From contig CAVWDE010000009.1 of assembly GCA_963753685.1 (NCBI GenBank), positions 1-64,000 of the forward strand: a stretch of 64,000 nucleotides of DNA, read 5' to 3'. The position numbers and the translations under genes were made by a program. Every line of letters begins with the position of its first letter. Within the stretch, counting starts at the first letter, position 1. The notes beneath the pieces are model-generated. The model worked only from the letters and a program-made list of their open reading frames with translations. It made no database searches and had not been told where the DNA came from. The stretch comes from DATAOG01 sp963753685. Its GTDB lineage: Bacteria; Pseudomonadota; Alphaproteobacteria; Geminicoccales; Geminicoccaceae. Positions 37,815 through 46,940 of this stretch are shown one piece after another.

Positions 37815-38243
37815 CTACGCTGGCTGCAGGACGCGGACCTCGAGGCGCTTGCCGAGGGCGGCCAGCGCGCGGTCGATCTGGTCGATGTGTGAGCGGTGGT
37901 CGAGATCGAGAGGGCGGCGGACGGCGTTCTCCTGCAGGCCGAGCCGGCGGGCGAGCTCGGTCCGGGTGATGCTCTGGGCGCGCATGGCCTCGTACAGCGC
38001 GAGCTTGGCCGCGACCAGGGGCGGCAAGGTGGCGACCGGGCGGCCGCGCGCCGGGCTCGGGCGGGGGATTTTCCGCGCCAGCCTGATGTAGCCGCCGAGT
38101 GCTGCGATCAGGCAGTCGAGGGCCTGCTCGCCGGCGGCCGCTTCGGTCGTGCCGGCGGTGTGCGCCTCGGGAACGTCGATGAACTGCACCAGCACGCCGC
38201 CGGACTCTTCGGGCTCGCAGATATAAGGGTAAGCGTGGGTCAT
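37815..38243 (-). CDS. Orphan HicB-like antitoxin/regulator
   Basis: A 142-residue HicB paralogue of the protein at 15774-16196. The N-terminal part (MTHAYPYICEPEESGGVLVQ) is the HicB half-RNase H fold; the C-terminal HTH reads ITRTELARRLGLQENAVRR. No hicA is present on either side. The start was set at MTHAYPY, since the longer upstream frame covers an operator-like region. Two palindromes about 95-145 bp upstream suggest autoregulation. It may control the resident toxin, a lost partner, or other genes. Confidence 0.8.
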   Translation of the reverse strand: MTHAYPYICEPEESGGVLVQFIDVPEAHTAGTTEAAAGEQALDCLIAALGGYIRLARKIPRPSPARGRPVATLPPLVAAKLALYEAMRAQSITRTELARRLGLQENAVRRPLDLDHRSHIDQIDRALAALGKRLEVRVLQPA

Positions 38244-38337
38244 TGCTGGCCTCATGGTAGGTGAAGGGCAAGGTCCCTCAGTCTGGCCAAGCGCCGAAGC
38301 TACCGCGGGAGTTCGTGATCCGTCATCCTCGAGCCTG

Positions 38338-38387
38338 TCGCACATTCGTGTGCGAGAACCAAAGAAAATCGCACAATCGATGTGCGA
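38338..38387. promoter_or_regulatory. Paired palindromic operator-like sites
   Basis: TCGCACA-N4-TGTGCGA (38338-38355) and TCGCACA-N5-TGTGCGA (38369-38387) have identical 7-bp arms. Their centres are about 31.5 bp apart, three DNA turns, so bound dimers would lie on the same face. They precede the orphan hicB gene. Binding by that protein is inference. Confidence 0.6.
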
Positions 38388-39081
38388 GCGCGGTCTGGGC
38401 GCGGGGACCGTCCCGTCGCGCGCAGAGGCGACAGAAGTGTAGCATCGACGCGCATCAATCGCCGCTCCATGGAATCTCCACATCAATCTCCGGCCGCTTG
38501 GGGTGGAGAACCCGGGTGGCAGAAATCCTCGAGATTCAGCTTCCAGGATCAACCAAACGCGCGGGCTTGATATTGAGTTGATCATCAATCCTGGAACCGG
38601 CGCGCTCATCTTGGAAGGCGCCAATCATTCATGGAACGGAAGTGTGCCCTTGGGCGCACACATGCGTCACACTCGTGGCACGGATCGAGGATTCCTGAAG
38701 TATTGATCTGGGCGTATATCCCCGTGATCGGCATGGTCAACATCAGGGTGGCCGTGCCTGACGCACTTGATTGGTCGAAGATAAGCATTGAGTGACGGTA
38801 GTTTCGCCTTTTCAAATCAGGGGCAAGACAATCCGGGCGGACTGGGTTACCCGCGATGCTGGAGATTCCTGGCCCCTTCGCATCAATCTCCAGCTCGGCT
38901 GGAGGCCCTGGAGATCTTTCGTCGGCGATCGATGCGGCTGCGGCCCCGTCAAGCCCTGCGCCTTTTGCCGACCCCGCGGGCGCGACCTGTCGCGCTCTGC
39001 GATTGGCGGGGAGCCGGGATTGCGGTAGCATCGCGGCCCCCTGGCGTATCACCGGGGATTGAGACGAAACCGGGGTCGACC
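38388..39081. other. Intergenic region
   Basis: About 690 bases with no convincing gene. It contains a 9-bp inverted repeat, TTCCAGGAT (38541-38549) and ATCCTGGAA (38588-38596). A long frame running into the next gene from 38788 shows no family resemblance before 39082. Confidence 0.4.
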
Positions 39082-39681
39082 ATGCCCTACGCTCGCCGCT
39101 ACGAAACCTTTGAAGTTCGCCGCCTGCTGCAGGAGGCCGAAGGCACCGGGTCCCCCCTGACCGGAGCGGGCGCCCATTCCCGCGGGCTCCATGCCCTGAA
39201 GACGCCGGGCGGCACCGGGGTGAGCCCCGGCGACATGATGCACCGCACCCACCGGCTGGGGGGCGAAAGCGCCAACCAGTTCAGGAATCGCGGGGGGACG
39301 GCGCAGACTTCGGCGTTCGCCAACCTCATCCAGCAGGCCGACGCTGCCTGTCAGGCCCTCAACTCCGACCAAGGCCAGCGCGGGCTGGCCGTTTTGGACG
39401 CTCCTGCGCACGCCAATAAGCAGCTGCGCCTCACCCTCAGCATCGCCGGCACCCACGAGGTCGGCTTCCTCGGCGGTGGCCAGGGTCGCATGAGCGCCGC
39501 GCACAGAAACCAGGCCAACGTGACCGGGACCAACGCCGGAGGAGTGCGGGTGATCATCGACCGGGCGCCGGGTGCCGCCAACATCCACGTCCAGACCTGC
39601 TTCCCCCTCGACGCCTTGCCCCAGGGTAGCGCCTATGAGGTCAAGGACATGGGCAGCAACGCGACCATCGCGCGCGGCTGA
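39082..39681 (+). CDS. Hypothetical protein, possibly toxin-like
   Basis: A 199-residue protein starting MPYARRYETFEVRRLLQEAE. The first half is Gly/His/Ser-rich and low in hydrophobics; the second half is compact, with THEVGFLGGGQGRM, VRVIIDRAPGAAN and IHVQTCFPLDALP near the end. The late 'vviid...QT-FP' pattern reminds me of C-terminal RNase domains of polymorphic toxins, but this is only a resemblance. No immunity gene was recognised nearby. It lacks a signal peptide. It could equally be a plain hypothetical. Confidence 0.5.
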   Translation: MPYARRYETFEVRRLLQEAEGTGSPLTGAGAHSRGLHALKTPGGTGVSPGDMMHRTHRLGGESANQFRNRGGTAQTSAFANLIQQADAACQALNSDQGQRGLAVLDAPAHANKQLRLTLSIAGTHEVGFLGGGQGRMSAAHRNQANVTGTNAGGVRVIIDRAPGAANIHVQTCFPLDALPQGSAYEVKDMGSNATIARG

Positions 39682-39752
39682 TCGCCCCGTCGGATCGTCC
39701 GGTCCCGCAGCAGCCGGTAGCCGCCGTCAATCCCCCGCGGCACGTCAGGCAC

Positions 39753-40688
39753 TCAGAACGCGACCTGGTCGCCGCCTTTGAGGGCGAGCATGCTGCGGGC
39801 TTCGCTGGGGGTCGCGACTTCCAGGGAGAGAGCTTCGAGGATGGTGCGGATGCGGCTGACCTGCTCGGCGTTGCTCTTGGCGAGCTGGCCGCGGCCGACG
39901 TAGATCGAGTCCTCGAGGCCGACCCGGACGTTGGCGCCCATCGTGGCGCCCATCGTGCATAAGGGGATCTGGTGGCGGCCGGCGGCGAGGATCGACCAGT
40001 GGTAGTCGGTGCCGAACAGCTTGTCGGCGATCCGGCGCATGTGGACCAGGTTCTCCGGGTCGGCGCCGATGCCGCCCAGGATGCCGAAGATCGTCTGGAC
40101 GAACAACGGCGGCTTGACCAGGCCGCGGTCGAGGAAGTGGGCCAAGTTATAGAGATGGCCGACATCGTAGCACTCGAACTCGAAGCGGGTGCCGCAGCCC
40201 TCGGCCAGGGTCTGGATGATGCGCTCGATGTCCTTGTAGGTGTTGCGGAAGATGAAGTCGCGCGAGGCCTCGAGGTGCTGGCGCTCCCACTCGTGCTTGA
40301 ATTCCTTATAACGGGAGAGCATCGGGAACAGGCCGAAGTTCATCGAGCCCATGTTGAGCGAGGTCATCTCGGGCTGGGCGCGCAAGGGGGCGGCGAGGCG
40401 TTCGTCGAGGCTCATGCCGTGGCCGCCGCCGGTCGTGATGTTGACGACCGCGTCGCAGGACTGCTTGATCCGCGGCAGGAACTGCATGAAGACCTCGGGG
40501 TCGGGCGTCGGGCGGCCGGTCTCGGGGTCGCGGGCGTGCAGATGGATGATCGCGGCGCCGGCTTCGGCCGCGCCGATCGCCGATTCGGCGATCTCCGACG
40601 GCGTGATCGGCAGGTAGGGGGTCATGGTCGGGGTGTGGATCGAGCCGGTGACGGCACAGGTGATGATGACTTTCTGGCCCGCGGGCAT
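39753..40688 (-). CDS. BKACE/3-keto-5-aminohexanoate cleavage enzyme family protein
   Basis: A 311-residue DUF849/BKACE enzyme. These zinc enzymes condense a beta-keto acid with acetyl-CoA, yielding acetoacetate and a new CoA ester. Visible features are VIITCAVTGSIHTPTMTP, HLHARDPETGRPTPDPE (His ligands), NITTGGGHGMS and a late GANVRVGLEDSIYVGRGQL. The ATG at 40688 follows a GAGGAGAAA site. It is the last gene of the minus-strand operon and may process the carbon skeleton left after carbamoyl removal; its substrate is not predictable. Confidence 0.9.
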   Translation of the reverse strand: MPAGQKVIITCAVTGSIHTPTMTPYLPITPSEIAESAIGAAEAGAAIIHLHARDPETGRPTPDPEVFMQFLPRIKQSCDAVVNITTGGGHGMSLDERLAAPLRAQPEMTSLNMGSMNFGLFPMLSRYKEFKHEWERQHLEASRDFIFRNTYKDIERIIQTLAEGCGTRFEFECYDVGHLYNLAHFLDRGLVKPPLFVQTIFGILGGIGADPENLVHMRRIADKLFGTDYHWSILAAGRHQIPLCTMGATMGANVRVGLEDSIYVGRGQLAKSNAEQVSRIRTILEALSLEVATPSEARSMLALKGGDQVAF

Positions 40689-40844
40689 GGTTTTTTCTCC
40701 TCTTTGCCTCGGCCCTCGCCGAGCGTCCGCCAGCCGCCCCCTTTCAGCCGGAGCCTCCACTGGGATTAAGCGGCATCGCCCGCCAGGGTGTCAATCCGAA
40801 GCGGCTTCGAAGGGCTGCCGATCGGTTTGCCGTCGCCCGAGCCT

Positions 40845-42125
40845 TCAATGCGCCTTGAAGCCGGCGCCGGTCGCCGCCTCGAGCAGGGCTGGCGGCACCG
40901 GGAGCGCGCTCCAGGCGACGTTGACCTTGGCGATCGCGGCCGCGGGCGCGGTCCGGCCGGTTGCCACCTCGGCCAACGCGCCGGTCAGGACGGCCTCGGC
41001 CTCGGCGCTGAGCGGCGGATTCTTGGCGCGCTTGAAGCCCTCGAGCATCGCCGGCCAGTGATGGGCGTGCCGGCGCTTGAGGTCCGGGTCGTCATAGACC
41101 GCGAGCCAGACCGGGTTGATGTTGTGCAGGACGTAGTTGCTCCGGGCATGCGCGGGCCCGGCGAAGGTCTTGATCCAGGCCCAGGCGGCGTCCTTGTCCC
41201 TGGTCGCGCGCGGGATGAACTCCTGCCAGACGCTGAGCCGGGGGAAGCCCGGGCCCGGGAACGGCAGCTGGCGCCAATGGCCGCTGACCTTGCTCCGGGC
41301 CGGGTCGTCGAGCGCATCGGTGACGAAGCTCGGCCAGTCGACCAGGAAGGCGGTCCGGCCGTTGGCGAACAGGCTCAGGGCGTCGTCGAAGCTCAGTGCC
41401 TGGCCGCCCTTGGGCAGATGCGCCCAGAGCTGCGGCAGGAGCTGCGCGGCGGCGACCGCCTTGGCCGCATCGAGCCGGTAGCGGTCGTCGGCAGCGACAA
41501 AGGTGCCATCGTAGGCGCCGAAGAAGAACGCCCCGATCTGCTCGGGATTGCCGGTCGGATGGGCAAGGCAGGCGATCCCCCGCAGCTTCGCCTCGATCGT
41601 GACGCAGGCCTGGATCACGTCCGGCCAGGTCGCAAGGTCCGGCGCGATTCCGGCAGCGCGCAGGATCTCGTCGTTGGCCAGAAGCCCGTAGGCATCGATG
41701 CCGTAGGGGATCCCGATCTGCGCGCCGTCGAACCACTCCGAGCGCCCGGGCTGCATCAGGCCCGGGATCATGCCCCGAGCATAGTCGTCGCGCGCGATGT
41801 ATTCGGTCAGCGGCGCGAAATAGCCGTAGAGGTCGGCCAGGTAATAGCCGCCCGACATGACCTGATAGCGGCCGGCCCCGCTGGTCAGATCGGCGGCGTT
41901 GCTCTGGCGAAGCGCAGCCCAGGGCAGGGCCATGATCTTGACGGCGGTGCCGGTCTGCTTGGCGAACTCGAGCGAGAGCTGACGGGCGGCGGCATCGTAA
42001 GTGCCGGACTCGAGGTAGGTCGCGCTCAGCCCCTCGGCGCTTGCCGGCAACGCCGGCACCGCCGACAGCAGCAGCAGCGCGCCGAGGCTCGCGCCGAGAG
42101 AACAGCGGCGCGGCGTCACGGACAT
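40845..42125 (-). CDS. ABC-type extracellular solute-binding protein (family 1)
   Basis: A 426-residue exported binding protein with signal sequence MSVTPRRCSLGASLGALLLL and an SBP_bac_1-like body (LEFAKQTGTAVKIMALPWAAL, IPYGIDAYGLLANDEILRAAG). No permease or ATPase lies nearby, so its transporter partners are elsewhere. It follows the carbamate kinase gene by 28 bp in the same operon. The ligand may be a polar nitrogenous compound; family 1 members often bind sugars, so this is open. Confidence 0.8.
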   Translation of the reverse strand: MSVTPRRCSLGASLGALLLLSAVPALPASAEGLSATYLESGTYDAAARQLSLEFAKQTGTAVKIMALPWAALRQSNAADLTSGAGRYQVMSGGYYLADLYGYFAPLTEYIARDDYARGMIPGLMQPGRSEWFDGAQIGIPYGIDAYGLLANDEILRAAGIAPDLATWPDVIQACVTIEAKLRGIACLAHPTGNPEQIGAFFFGAYDGTFVAADDRYRLDAAKAVAAAQLLPQLWAHLPKGGQALSFDDALSLFANGRTAFLVDWPSFVTDALDDPARSKVSGHWRQLPFPGPGFPRLSVWQEFIPRATRDKDAAWAWIKTFAGPAHARSNYVLHNINPVWLAVYDDPDLKRRHAHHWPAMLEGFKRAKNPPLSAEAEAVLTGALAEVATGRTAPAAAIAKVNVAWSALPVPPALLEAATGAGFKAH

Positions 42126-42153
42126 GGCCAGGCTTGGTCCTGCGCAGGCACCC

Positions 42154-43107
42154 TCAATCGGCGACGATCGAGGTGCCCGTCTCGCCGCGCAGCGCGCGGC
42201 CGATGCTCTGCGGATCGGTGATCAGCCCCTGCCGGTTGTGGCCGTCGAGATAGCCGACGATCGCACGGATCTTGGGCGCCATGCTGCCCTCGGCGAACTC
42301 GCCGGCGGCGAGCCAGGCCAGGGCCTCGGCGCGGGTGATCCGATCGAGCCAGCGCTGCTCCGGGCGGCCGAAGGCGATCGCGACCTGGGGGACCCCGGTC
42401 GAGATCAGCAAAAGGTCGGCGTCGAGCTCGCGCGCCAGCATGCTGGAAGCGAGATCCTTGTCGATCACCGCCTCGACCCCCTCGAGATCGCCCGCGGCGT
42501 CGCGATAGACCGGGATACCGCCGCCGCCGCAGGCGATCACCACGTAGCCCGCCTTGACCAGATGGTCGATCTCCTGAATCTCGACGATGCTCTTGGGCAA
42601 GGGCGAGGGCACCACGCGCCGGAAGCCGCGGCCCGCGTCCTCCTTGACGATCCAGCCGAGCTCCTTCGCCCGCGCTTTGGCGGTCGCTTCGTCCATGTAC
42701 GAGCCGATCGGCTTGACCGGGTCGGCGAACGCGGGGTCGGCGGGGTCGACCAGCACCTGGGTGACCACGGTCGCGGCCCGCCGCTCCATGCCGCGGCGCC
42801 GGAACTCGTTGCCGAGCGCTCGCTGAAACATATAGCCGATCGCCCCTTGGAGGTCGGCCGCGGCGTAGTCCATGGGCACCGGCGGCACCTCGGCGATCGC
42901 AAGCTCCGAGCGCCGGAGAATGAAGCCCACCTGGGGGCCGCTGCCGTGGGTCACGACCACGTTCCAGCCGGCGACGACCATCTCGGCGATGTGGTGCGCG
43001 GTGGTCGCGGCCGCCCGGTACTGGTCCGGGATCGACTGATGCGCCGGATCCAAGATCAGCGAATTGCCGCCGACCGCGACCACGGCGGTGCGCTTACCGG
43101 CCGTCAT
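42154..43107 (-). CDS. arcC: Carbamate kinase
   Basis: A 317-residue carbamate kinase, making ATP from carbamoyl phosphate and ADP. Conserved blocks are VVAVGGNSLI, NVVVTHGSGPQVGFILRRSE, PVKPIGSYMDEATAKA, RRVVPSPLPKSIVE, VIACGGGGIPVYRD, AVIDKDLASSMLARELDAD and FAEGSMAPKIRA. The start at 43107 overlaps the AllG-type gene by 14 bases. In E. coli a catabolic carbamate kinase (AllK) works with oxamate carbamoyltransferase; the same pairing is seen here. Confidence 0.95.
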   Translation of the reverse strand: MTAGKRTAVVAVGGNSLILDPAHQSIPDQYRAAATTAHHIAEMVVAGWNVVVTHGSGPQVGFILRRSELAIAEVPPVPMDYAAADLQGAIGYMFQRALGNEFRRRGMERRAATVVTQVLVDPADPAFADPVKPIGSYMDEATAKARAKELGWIVKEDAGRGFRRVVPSPLPKSIVEIQEIDHLVKAGYVVIACGGGGIPVYRDAAGDLEGVEAVIDKDLASSMLARELDADLLLISTGVPQVAIAFGRPEQRWLDRITRAEALAWLAAGEFAEGSMAPKIRAIVGYLDGHNRQGLITDPQSIGRALRGETGTSIVAD

Positions 43108-44515
43108 CGCCATCCTCGAGGCGGTCCGCGAGCGCCACGACCGCCTTGGCGAAGCAGGCGAGCGGTGCCCGGGTGATGCCGGCGCCGATCTGGCCGACGC
43201 CCGCGGCCCGGTGCGCGATGCCGGTGTTGATGATCGGTGCGATGCCGGTGTCGACCACCTTGCGCGCGTCGATCCCGGCGGGTGTGCCGGTGAAGTCCAG
43301 CGCCGGCAACGTGAACGCGCCATTCCGGCCGAGCGTGATGTGGGTCATGGCGAGCGTGTTGGCGAGCGCATCCTGGGGCGAGCCGCCCACGAACTGGACG
43401 ATCGCGGGGGCCGCCGCCATCGCGAAACCGCCGACACCCGCGGTCTCCGTGATCGCGCTGTCGCCGAGGTCGGGCGCTGCATCAGCGGCCGTATAGCCCG
43501 GGAACAGCAGGCCCTCGACCAGCGGCGCGGGTGCTGTGAACCAGGCATCGCCGGTGCCGCTCAGGCGGATGCCGAACTCGACCCCGTTCCTCGCCATCGC
43601 GGTCACCAGGCTGCTGCCCGGGACGCCCGCCGCGGCATCGAGCATGGCCTTGCAGGCGGCCATCGAGAGGTTGAGGAAGAAGTGATCGTTGCCCGCGATG
43701 AAGTCGACGACCGCGGCGATCCGGTCCGGCGCGACGTCGGTGCGCAGCAGCGCCGGGATCAGGCGCTTGAGCAACAGCGACGAGGCCGCGACGTTGCGGT
43801 TGTGGATCTCGTCGCCCATGTGCAGCGCCTGCGCCATCAGGGGCTTCAGCTCGAGCCCCCCCAGGACCTCGAGCGCTGCCGCGAGCGCCGGTGCCAGCAC
43901 CTCGGCCATCCAGCGCAGGCGCAGGATCACCTCCGGGCCGTTGGCGCCGAAGCGCAGGACCTTGCCCAGGCCCTCATTGAGGTTGCAGCAGGCCCGGTTG
44001 CCGCCCTCGGCGTTGGCGACCACCCAGACCGGCATCGAGGGGCTGATCACGCCCGCCATCGGCCCGAGCGCACCATGGTGATGGCCGGGTGCGAAGTCGA
44101 TTTTTCCCGAACTCGCAAGCTCTTCGGCCTGCCCGGTGTCATTGGCCCAGCCCTCGAACAGGATCGCGCCGACGAGGGCTCCCTGCATCGGGCCGCACAT
44201 GTCGACCCAGGCGATCGGCGGGCCGGCGTGCAGGATCATGCGCGGGCCCAGCCCCGGCACATGTGCGTGCGCGGGGCCGATGCCCTCCAGCACCGGCTGG
44301 GCCGCGAGATAGGCGGCGTAGGCGTCGCGATTGGCAGCCTCGATCCGCGGCTCGTTGATCAGACCCGCGAGCTTCTCCGCGACCGCCGGATCGCCCTGGC
44401 CGGGCGGCTGCCACGCGACCTGGACCGCGCTGCCGCCGGCCGCCCGGATGGCCTCCGTGAACGCCGGCAGGCCGACGTTGACGACCTGCAGCTCTTCCGC
44501 GAACAGCGCCGGCAT
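43094..44515 (-). CDS. allG: Oxamate carbamoyltransferase subunit AllG-like (DUF1116)
   Basis: A 473-residue DUF1116 (YlbE/YahG) protein with RLSGTGDAWFTAPAPLVEG, CGPMQGALVGAILFEG and NEGLGKVLRFGANGPEV. In E. coli AllF, AllG and AllH together form oxamate carbamoyltransferase, which makes carbamoyl phosphate from oxalurate. The gene starts 11 bp after allF and overlaps the carbamate kinase gene, supporting a shared pathway. The true substrate in this organism is inferred by analogy. Confidence 0.85.
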   Translation of the reverse strand: MPALFAEELQVVNVGLPAFTEAIRAAGGSAVQVAWQPPGQGDPAVAEKLAGLINEPRIEAANRDAYAAYLAAQPVLEGIGPAHAHVPGLGPRMILHAGPPIAWVDMCGPMQGALVGAILFEGWANDTGQAEELASSGKIDFAPGHHHGALGPMAGVISPSMPVWVVANAEGGNRACCNLNEGLGKVLRFGANGPEVILRLRWMAEVLAPALAAALEVLGGLELKPLMAQALHMGDEIHNRNVAASSLLLKRLIPALLRTDVAPDRIAAVVDFIAGNDHFFLNLSMAACKAMLDAAAGVPGSSLVTAMARNGVEFGIRLSGTGDAWFTAPAPLVEGLLFPGYTAADAAPDLGDSAITETAGVGGFAMAAAPAIVQFVGGSPQDALANTLAMTHITLGRNGAFTLPALDFTGTPAGIDARKVVDTGIAPIINTGIAHRAAGVGQIGAGITRAPLACFAKAVVALADRLEDGDDGR

Positions 44516-44526
44516 CGCCCTGCCCC

Positions 44527-46074
44527 TCAGCCCGAGCCGCCGGCGATGCGGGCGGCAAGCCGGACCGCCTGGGCATTGCTCTCGGCGAGCAGCACGCCCG
44601 CTTGGCGCAACGCCGCCTCCTGGCGGCCAAGGTCCTGGGGATCGGCCGCGGTGCCGCAGACCGAGCCGACGAAAGCGACCTGGCGTCCGGCGCTTGCGGC
44701 CGTGGCCTGCGCCTCCCGGAGCGCGGGGCCGAGCTCGGCCGCCGGGTCGGCATGGGCGCCGTAGCCGAGCACCACGTCGAACAGGATCACCGCGACCTCG
44801 GGGTCGGCCGCCTCCTTCTGCATACGTTCGATGCGCAGGGTCTGGTCGATCATCGGGTGCGGTCGGCCACGGGTGAAGACGTCGTCGCCGAGGTCGATCG
44901 CGGTGTGGCCCTCGCTCTGCCAGACGTCGGCGAGCCGGCAGCCGGGCTCGAGCGGCGTGTTCGAGGCGATCGGCCCGAGTGCCTCGCTGAGCAGGAGCAG
45001 CGCCTCGTAGCAGAAGGTGCCGCCGCTGTAGAGCCCGCGGACGTAGCGCTGGCCCTGCGCCAGCTGCGCGATGGCTGCCGTGGCCGCCGCCATCGTCGGC
45101 TCGGTATCGGTCTCGGGCCGGCGCCCGCCGGCCAGGGCCACAGCGAGGCTGGCTGCGTCCTCGAGGGTGCGCACCGGATGCACGTTCGGCCGCCGCACCG
45201 TGCTCGGATCGGCGCCCAGGAAATTGACCACGATCGGCTTGCCGGCGGCCTCGGCGGCGGCCAGCACCAGCGCCGCGATCTCGGGGTCGGGCGGCTTCGA
45301 GATCAGCACCACGACCCGGGTGCCGGGATCGGCGGCGAGCGCGTTCAGACCCTGCAGCATGGTGATACCGCCGACCCTGGCGGAGAGATCGTGGCCGCCG
45401 GTGCCGATCGCCTGCGAGACGCCCTCGCCCCAGCGATCGATCAGGCAGGTGACCTGCTGCAGCCCGGTGCCCGACGCCGCGACCGCGCCGATCTCGCCGC
45501 GGCGGACCGCGTTCGCGAAGCCGAGCGGGATGCCGTTCAGGATCGCCGTGCCGCAGTCCGGCCCCATGACCATGAGCTCGTGCTCGCGGGCGTAGCGTTT
45601 GAGCCGGATCTCGTCCTCGAGTGCCACGTTGTCGCTGAACAGCATGACGTTGAGGCCGAGCCGGAGCGCCTTCATGGCCTCCGCGGCGGCATAGTCGCCG
45701 GGCGTCGAGATCAGGGCGAGGTTGGCGGCCGGCAGCTCCGCGAGCGCCATCTCGATACTCTTCGGCGCCATGCGCCGCGGCCCGCCGTCCGCACGCGCCG
45801 GGGGCGCCCGGGTGAGCTCGGCCTCGGCGGCGGCGAGCGCTTCGGCCAGGGCCGCCTCGTCGTCACCCTCGACCGCCACCAGAAGATCGTTCGGGCTCGG
45901 CGCGACCGCGGCCGCAACCAGCCCCGCCTCGCGCAGAAGGTCGAGGTTGCCGGCGGTCGCCATCACCGCCGAGGCCTGGCGCACGCCGGCCAGCGCGCCG
46001 ATCTTCGCCGACAGCTGCATCAGCGAGACCGAATCGCGGTAGAGGTTGCGAAAGACCCGCTCCGCCCTAGCCAT
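44527..46074 (-). CDS. allF: Oxamate carbamoyltransferase subunit AllF-like (FdrA family)
   Basis: A 515-residue FdrA-type protein built of succinyl-CoA-synthetase-like domains: RNLYRDSVSLMQLSAKI at the start, GPDCGTAILNGIPLGFANAV, GTGLQQVTCLIDRWGEGVS and AIGTGGHDLSARVGG in the middle. The ATG at 46074 overlaps the AllH stop by eight bases (ATGGCTAG). FdrA/YlbE/YlbF homologues co-occur as the AllFGH complex. A longer upstream frame to 46245 lies inside allH and is not real. Confidence 0.87.
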   Translation of the reverse strand: MARAERVFRNLYRDSVSLMQLSAKIGALAGVRQASAVMATAGNLDLLREAGLVAAAVAPSPNDLLVAVEGDDEAALAEALAAAEAELTRAPPARADGGPRRMAPKSIEMALAELPAANLALISTPGDYAAAEAMKALRLGLNVMLFSDNVALEDEIRLKRYAREHELMVMGPDCGTAILNGIPLGFANAVRRGEIGAVAASGTGLQQVTCLIDRWGEGVSQAIGTGGHDLSARVGGITMLQGLNALAADPGTRVVVLISKPPDPEIAALVLAAAEAAGKPIVVNFLGADPSTVRRPNVHPVRTLEDAASLAVALAGGRRPETDTEPTMAAATAAIAQLAQGQRYVRGLYSGGTFCYEALLLLSEALGPIASNTPLEPGCRLADVWQSEGHTAIDLGDDVFTRGRPHPMIDQTLRIERMQKEAADPEVAVILFDVVLGYGAHADPAAELGPALREAQATAASAGRQVAFVGSVCGTAADPQDLGRQEAALRQAGVLLAESNAQAVRLAARIAGGSG

Positions 46075-46936
46075 GGCCGGGCTCGTCCGCGAAACTCCAG
46101 GCCCGTACGCCAAGCAGGAGGCCGAGCACGCCGTCGCCACCCGAGGTGTGACCGACGTTGAGGGCCCGGCGGGTCGCGTCTTCGACCGCGGACGGCGGGG
46201 CGCCGTCGGCGATCGCGCCGGCGAGTCCTGCGAGCGGCTCGGCAACGTTGCCCCGGGTCGCGTGCTCCAGATAGATGCGGCTGATCTCGCCTGTGGCCGC
46301 CGCCCGGACGGTGACGGTGAAGCCGAGCGCGTCCAGGAAGCGGCGCCTGGCCGGATCGTCGCCGTGGGTGCACCAGAGGCCGGCGAGGAAGCCCACGATC
46401 AGGTCGTCGCCGGCCGGCGTCAGGCCGGGTCCGCAGCCGATCAGAGCCCCCATGGCGTTGCCGGCAGCGTCGATGTCGAGCGCACCGCTTGCCTCAGCCA
46501 GCGCCAGCCCGCGCTGGTGAATGGTCTGTAGCATTGGCTCGCGATCGATGCGCCGGCGGGGCTCGAGCGCTCGCCAGGCGACCGCCCAGGCGGTGGCGAC
46601 TGCGGGCCGGGCGAGATCGATCCTGAGGCGAGCGAGCTCGCTTCGCCAGACGATGGCCGTGCTCAGATCGATCGCGAGGCCGCTGCCGGCGATCCGCAGC
46701 ACCGCGGCCCGGCAGCCGACCTGCTGCCCGGCCTGAAGATAGTCCGTGAACGCGAGCCCGGCCGGCAGGCTGACGCGAATGCCGTGTGGCGTGTTGCCGA
46801 GCTCGGGCGCGAGCAGGGCTACGAGCCCGCCGCCGTCGGTGCGAAGGTTGCAGGCGCGCCGAAAGATGCTGTGCACGACCCCCGTGAAGCGGCCGCTTTG
46901 AACTCCGGTACCGGCAGAGAGTGCCTGAAGACGCAT
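46067..46936 (-). CDS. allH: Oxamate carbamoyltransferase subunit AllH-like (DUF2877)
   Basis: A 289-residue DUF2877 (YlbF) protein; the motif GCGPGLTPAGDDLIVGFLAG is characteristic, and GHTSGGDGVLGLLLGV marks the C-terminus. It begins 5 bases after the amidohydrolase stop and overlaps allF. It is the third component of the AllFGH set, so all three subunits are present and in one transcript. Confidence 0.87.
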   Translation of the reverse strand: MRLQALSAGTGVQSGRFTGVVHSIFRRACNLRTDGGGLVALLAPELGNTPHGIRVSLPAGLAFTDYLQAGQQVGCRAAVLRIAGSGLAIDLSTAIVWRSELARLRIDLARPAVATAWAVAWRALEPRRRIDREPMLQTIHQRGLALAEASGALDIDAAGNAMGALIGCGPGLTPAGDDLIVGFLAGLWCTHGDDPARRRFLDALGFTVTVRAAATGEISRIYLEHATRGNVAEPLAGLAGAIADGAPPSAVEDATRRALNVGHTSGGDGVLGLLLGVRAWSFADEPGHG

Positions 46937-46940
46937 CCGC

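Noticed and set aside
1264..38415. Identical 16-mer CGCGGGGACCGTCCCG at 1264-1279 and 38400-38415
   Set aside because: A self-complementary GC-rich 16-mer recurring once in 64 kb can arise by chance; no longer homology surrounds it.
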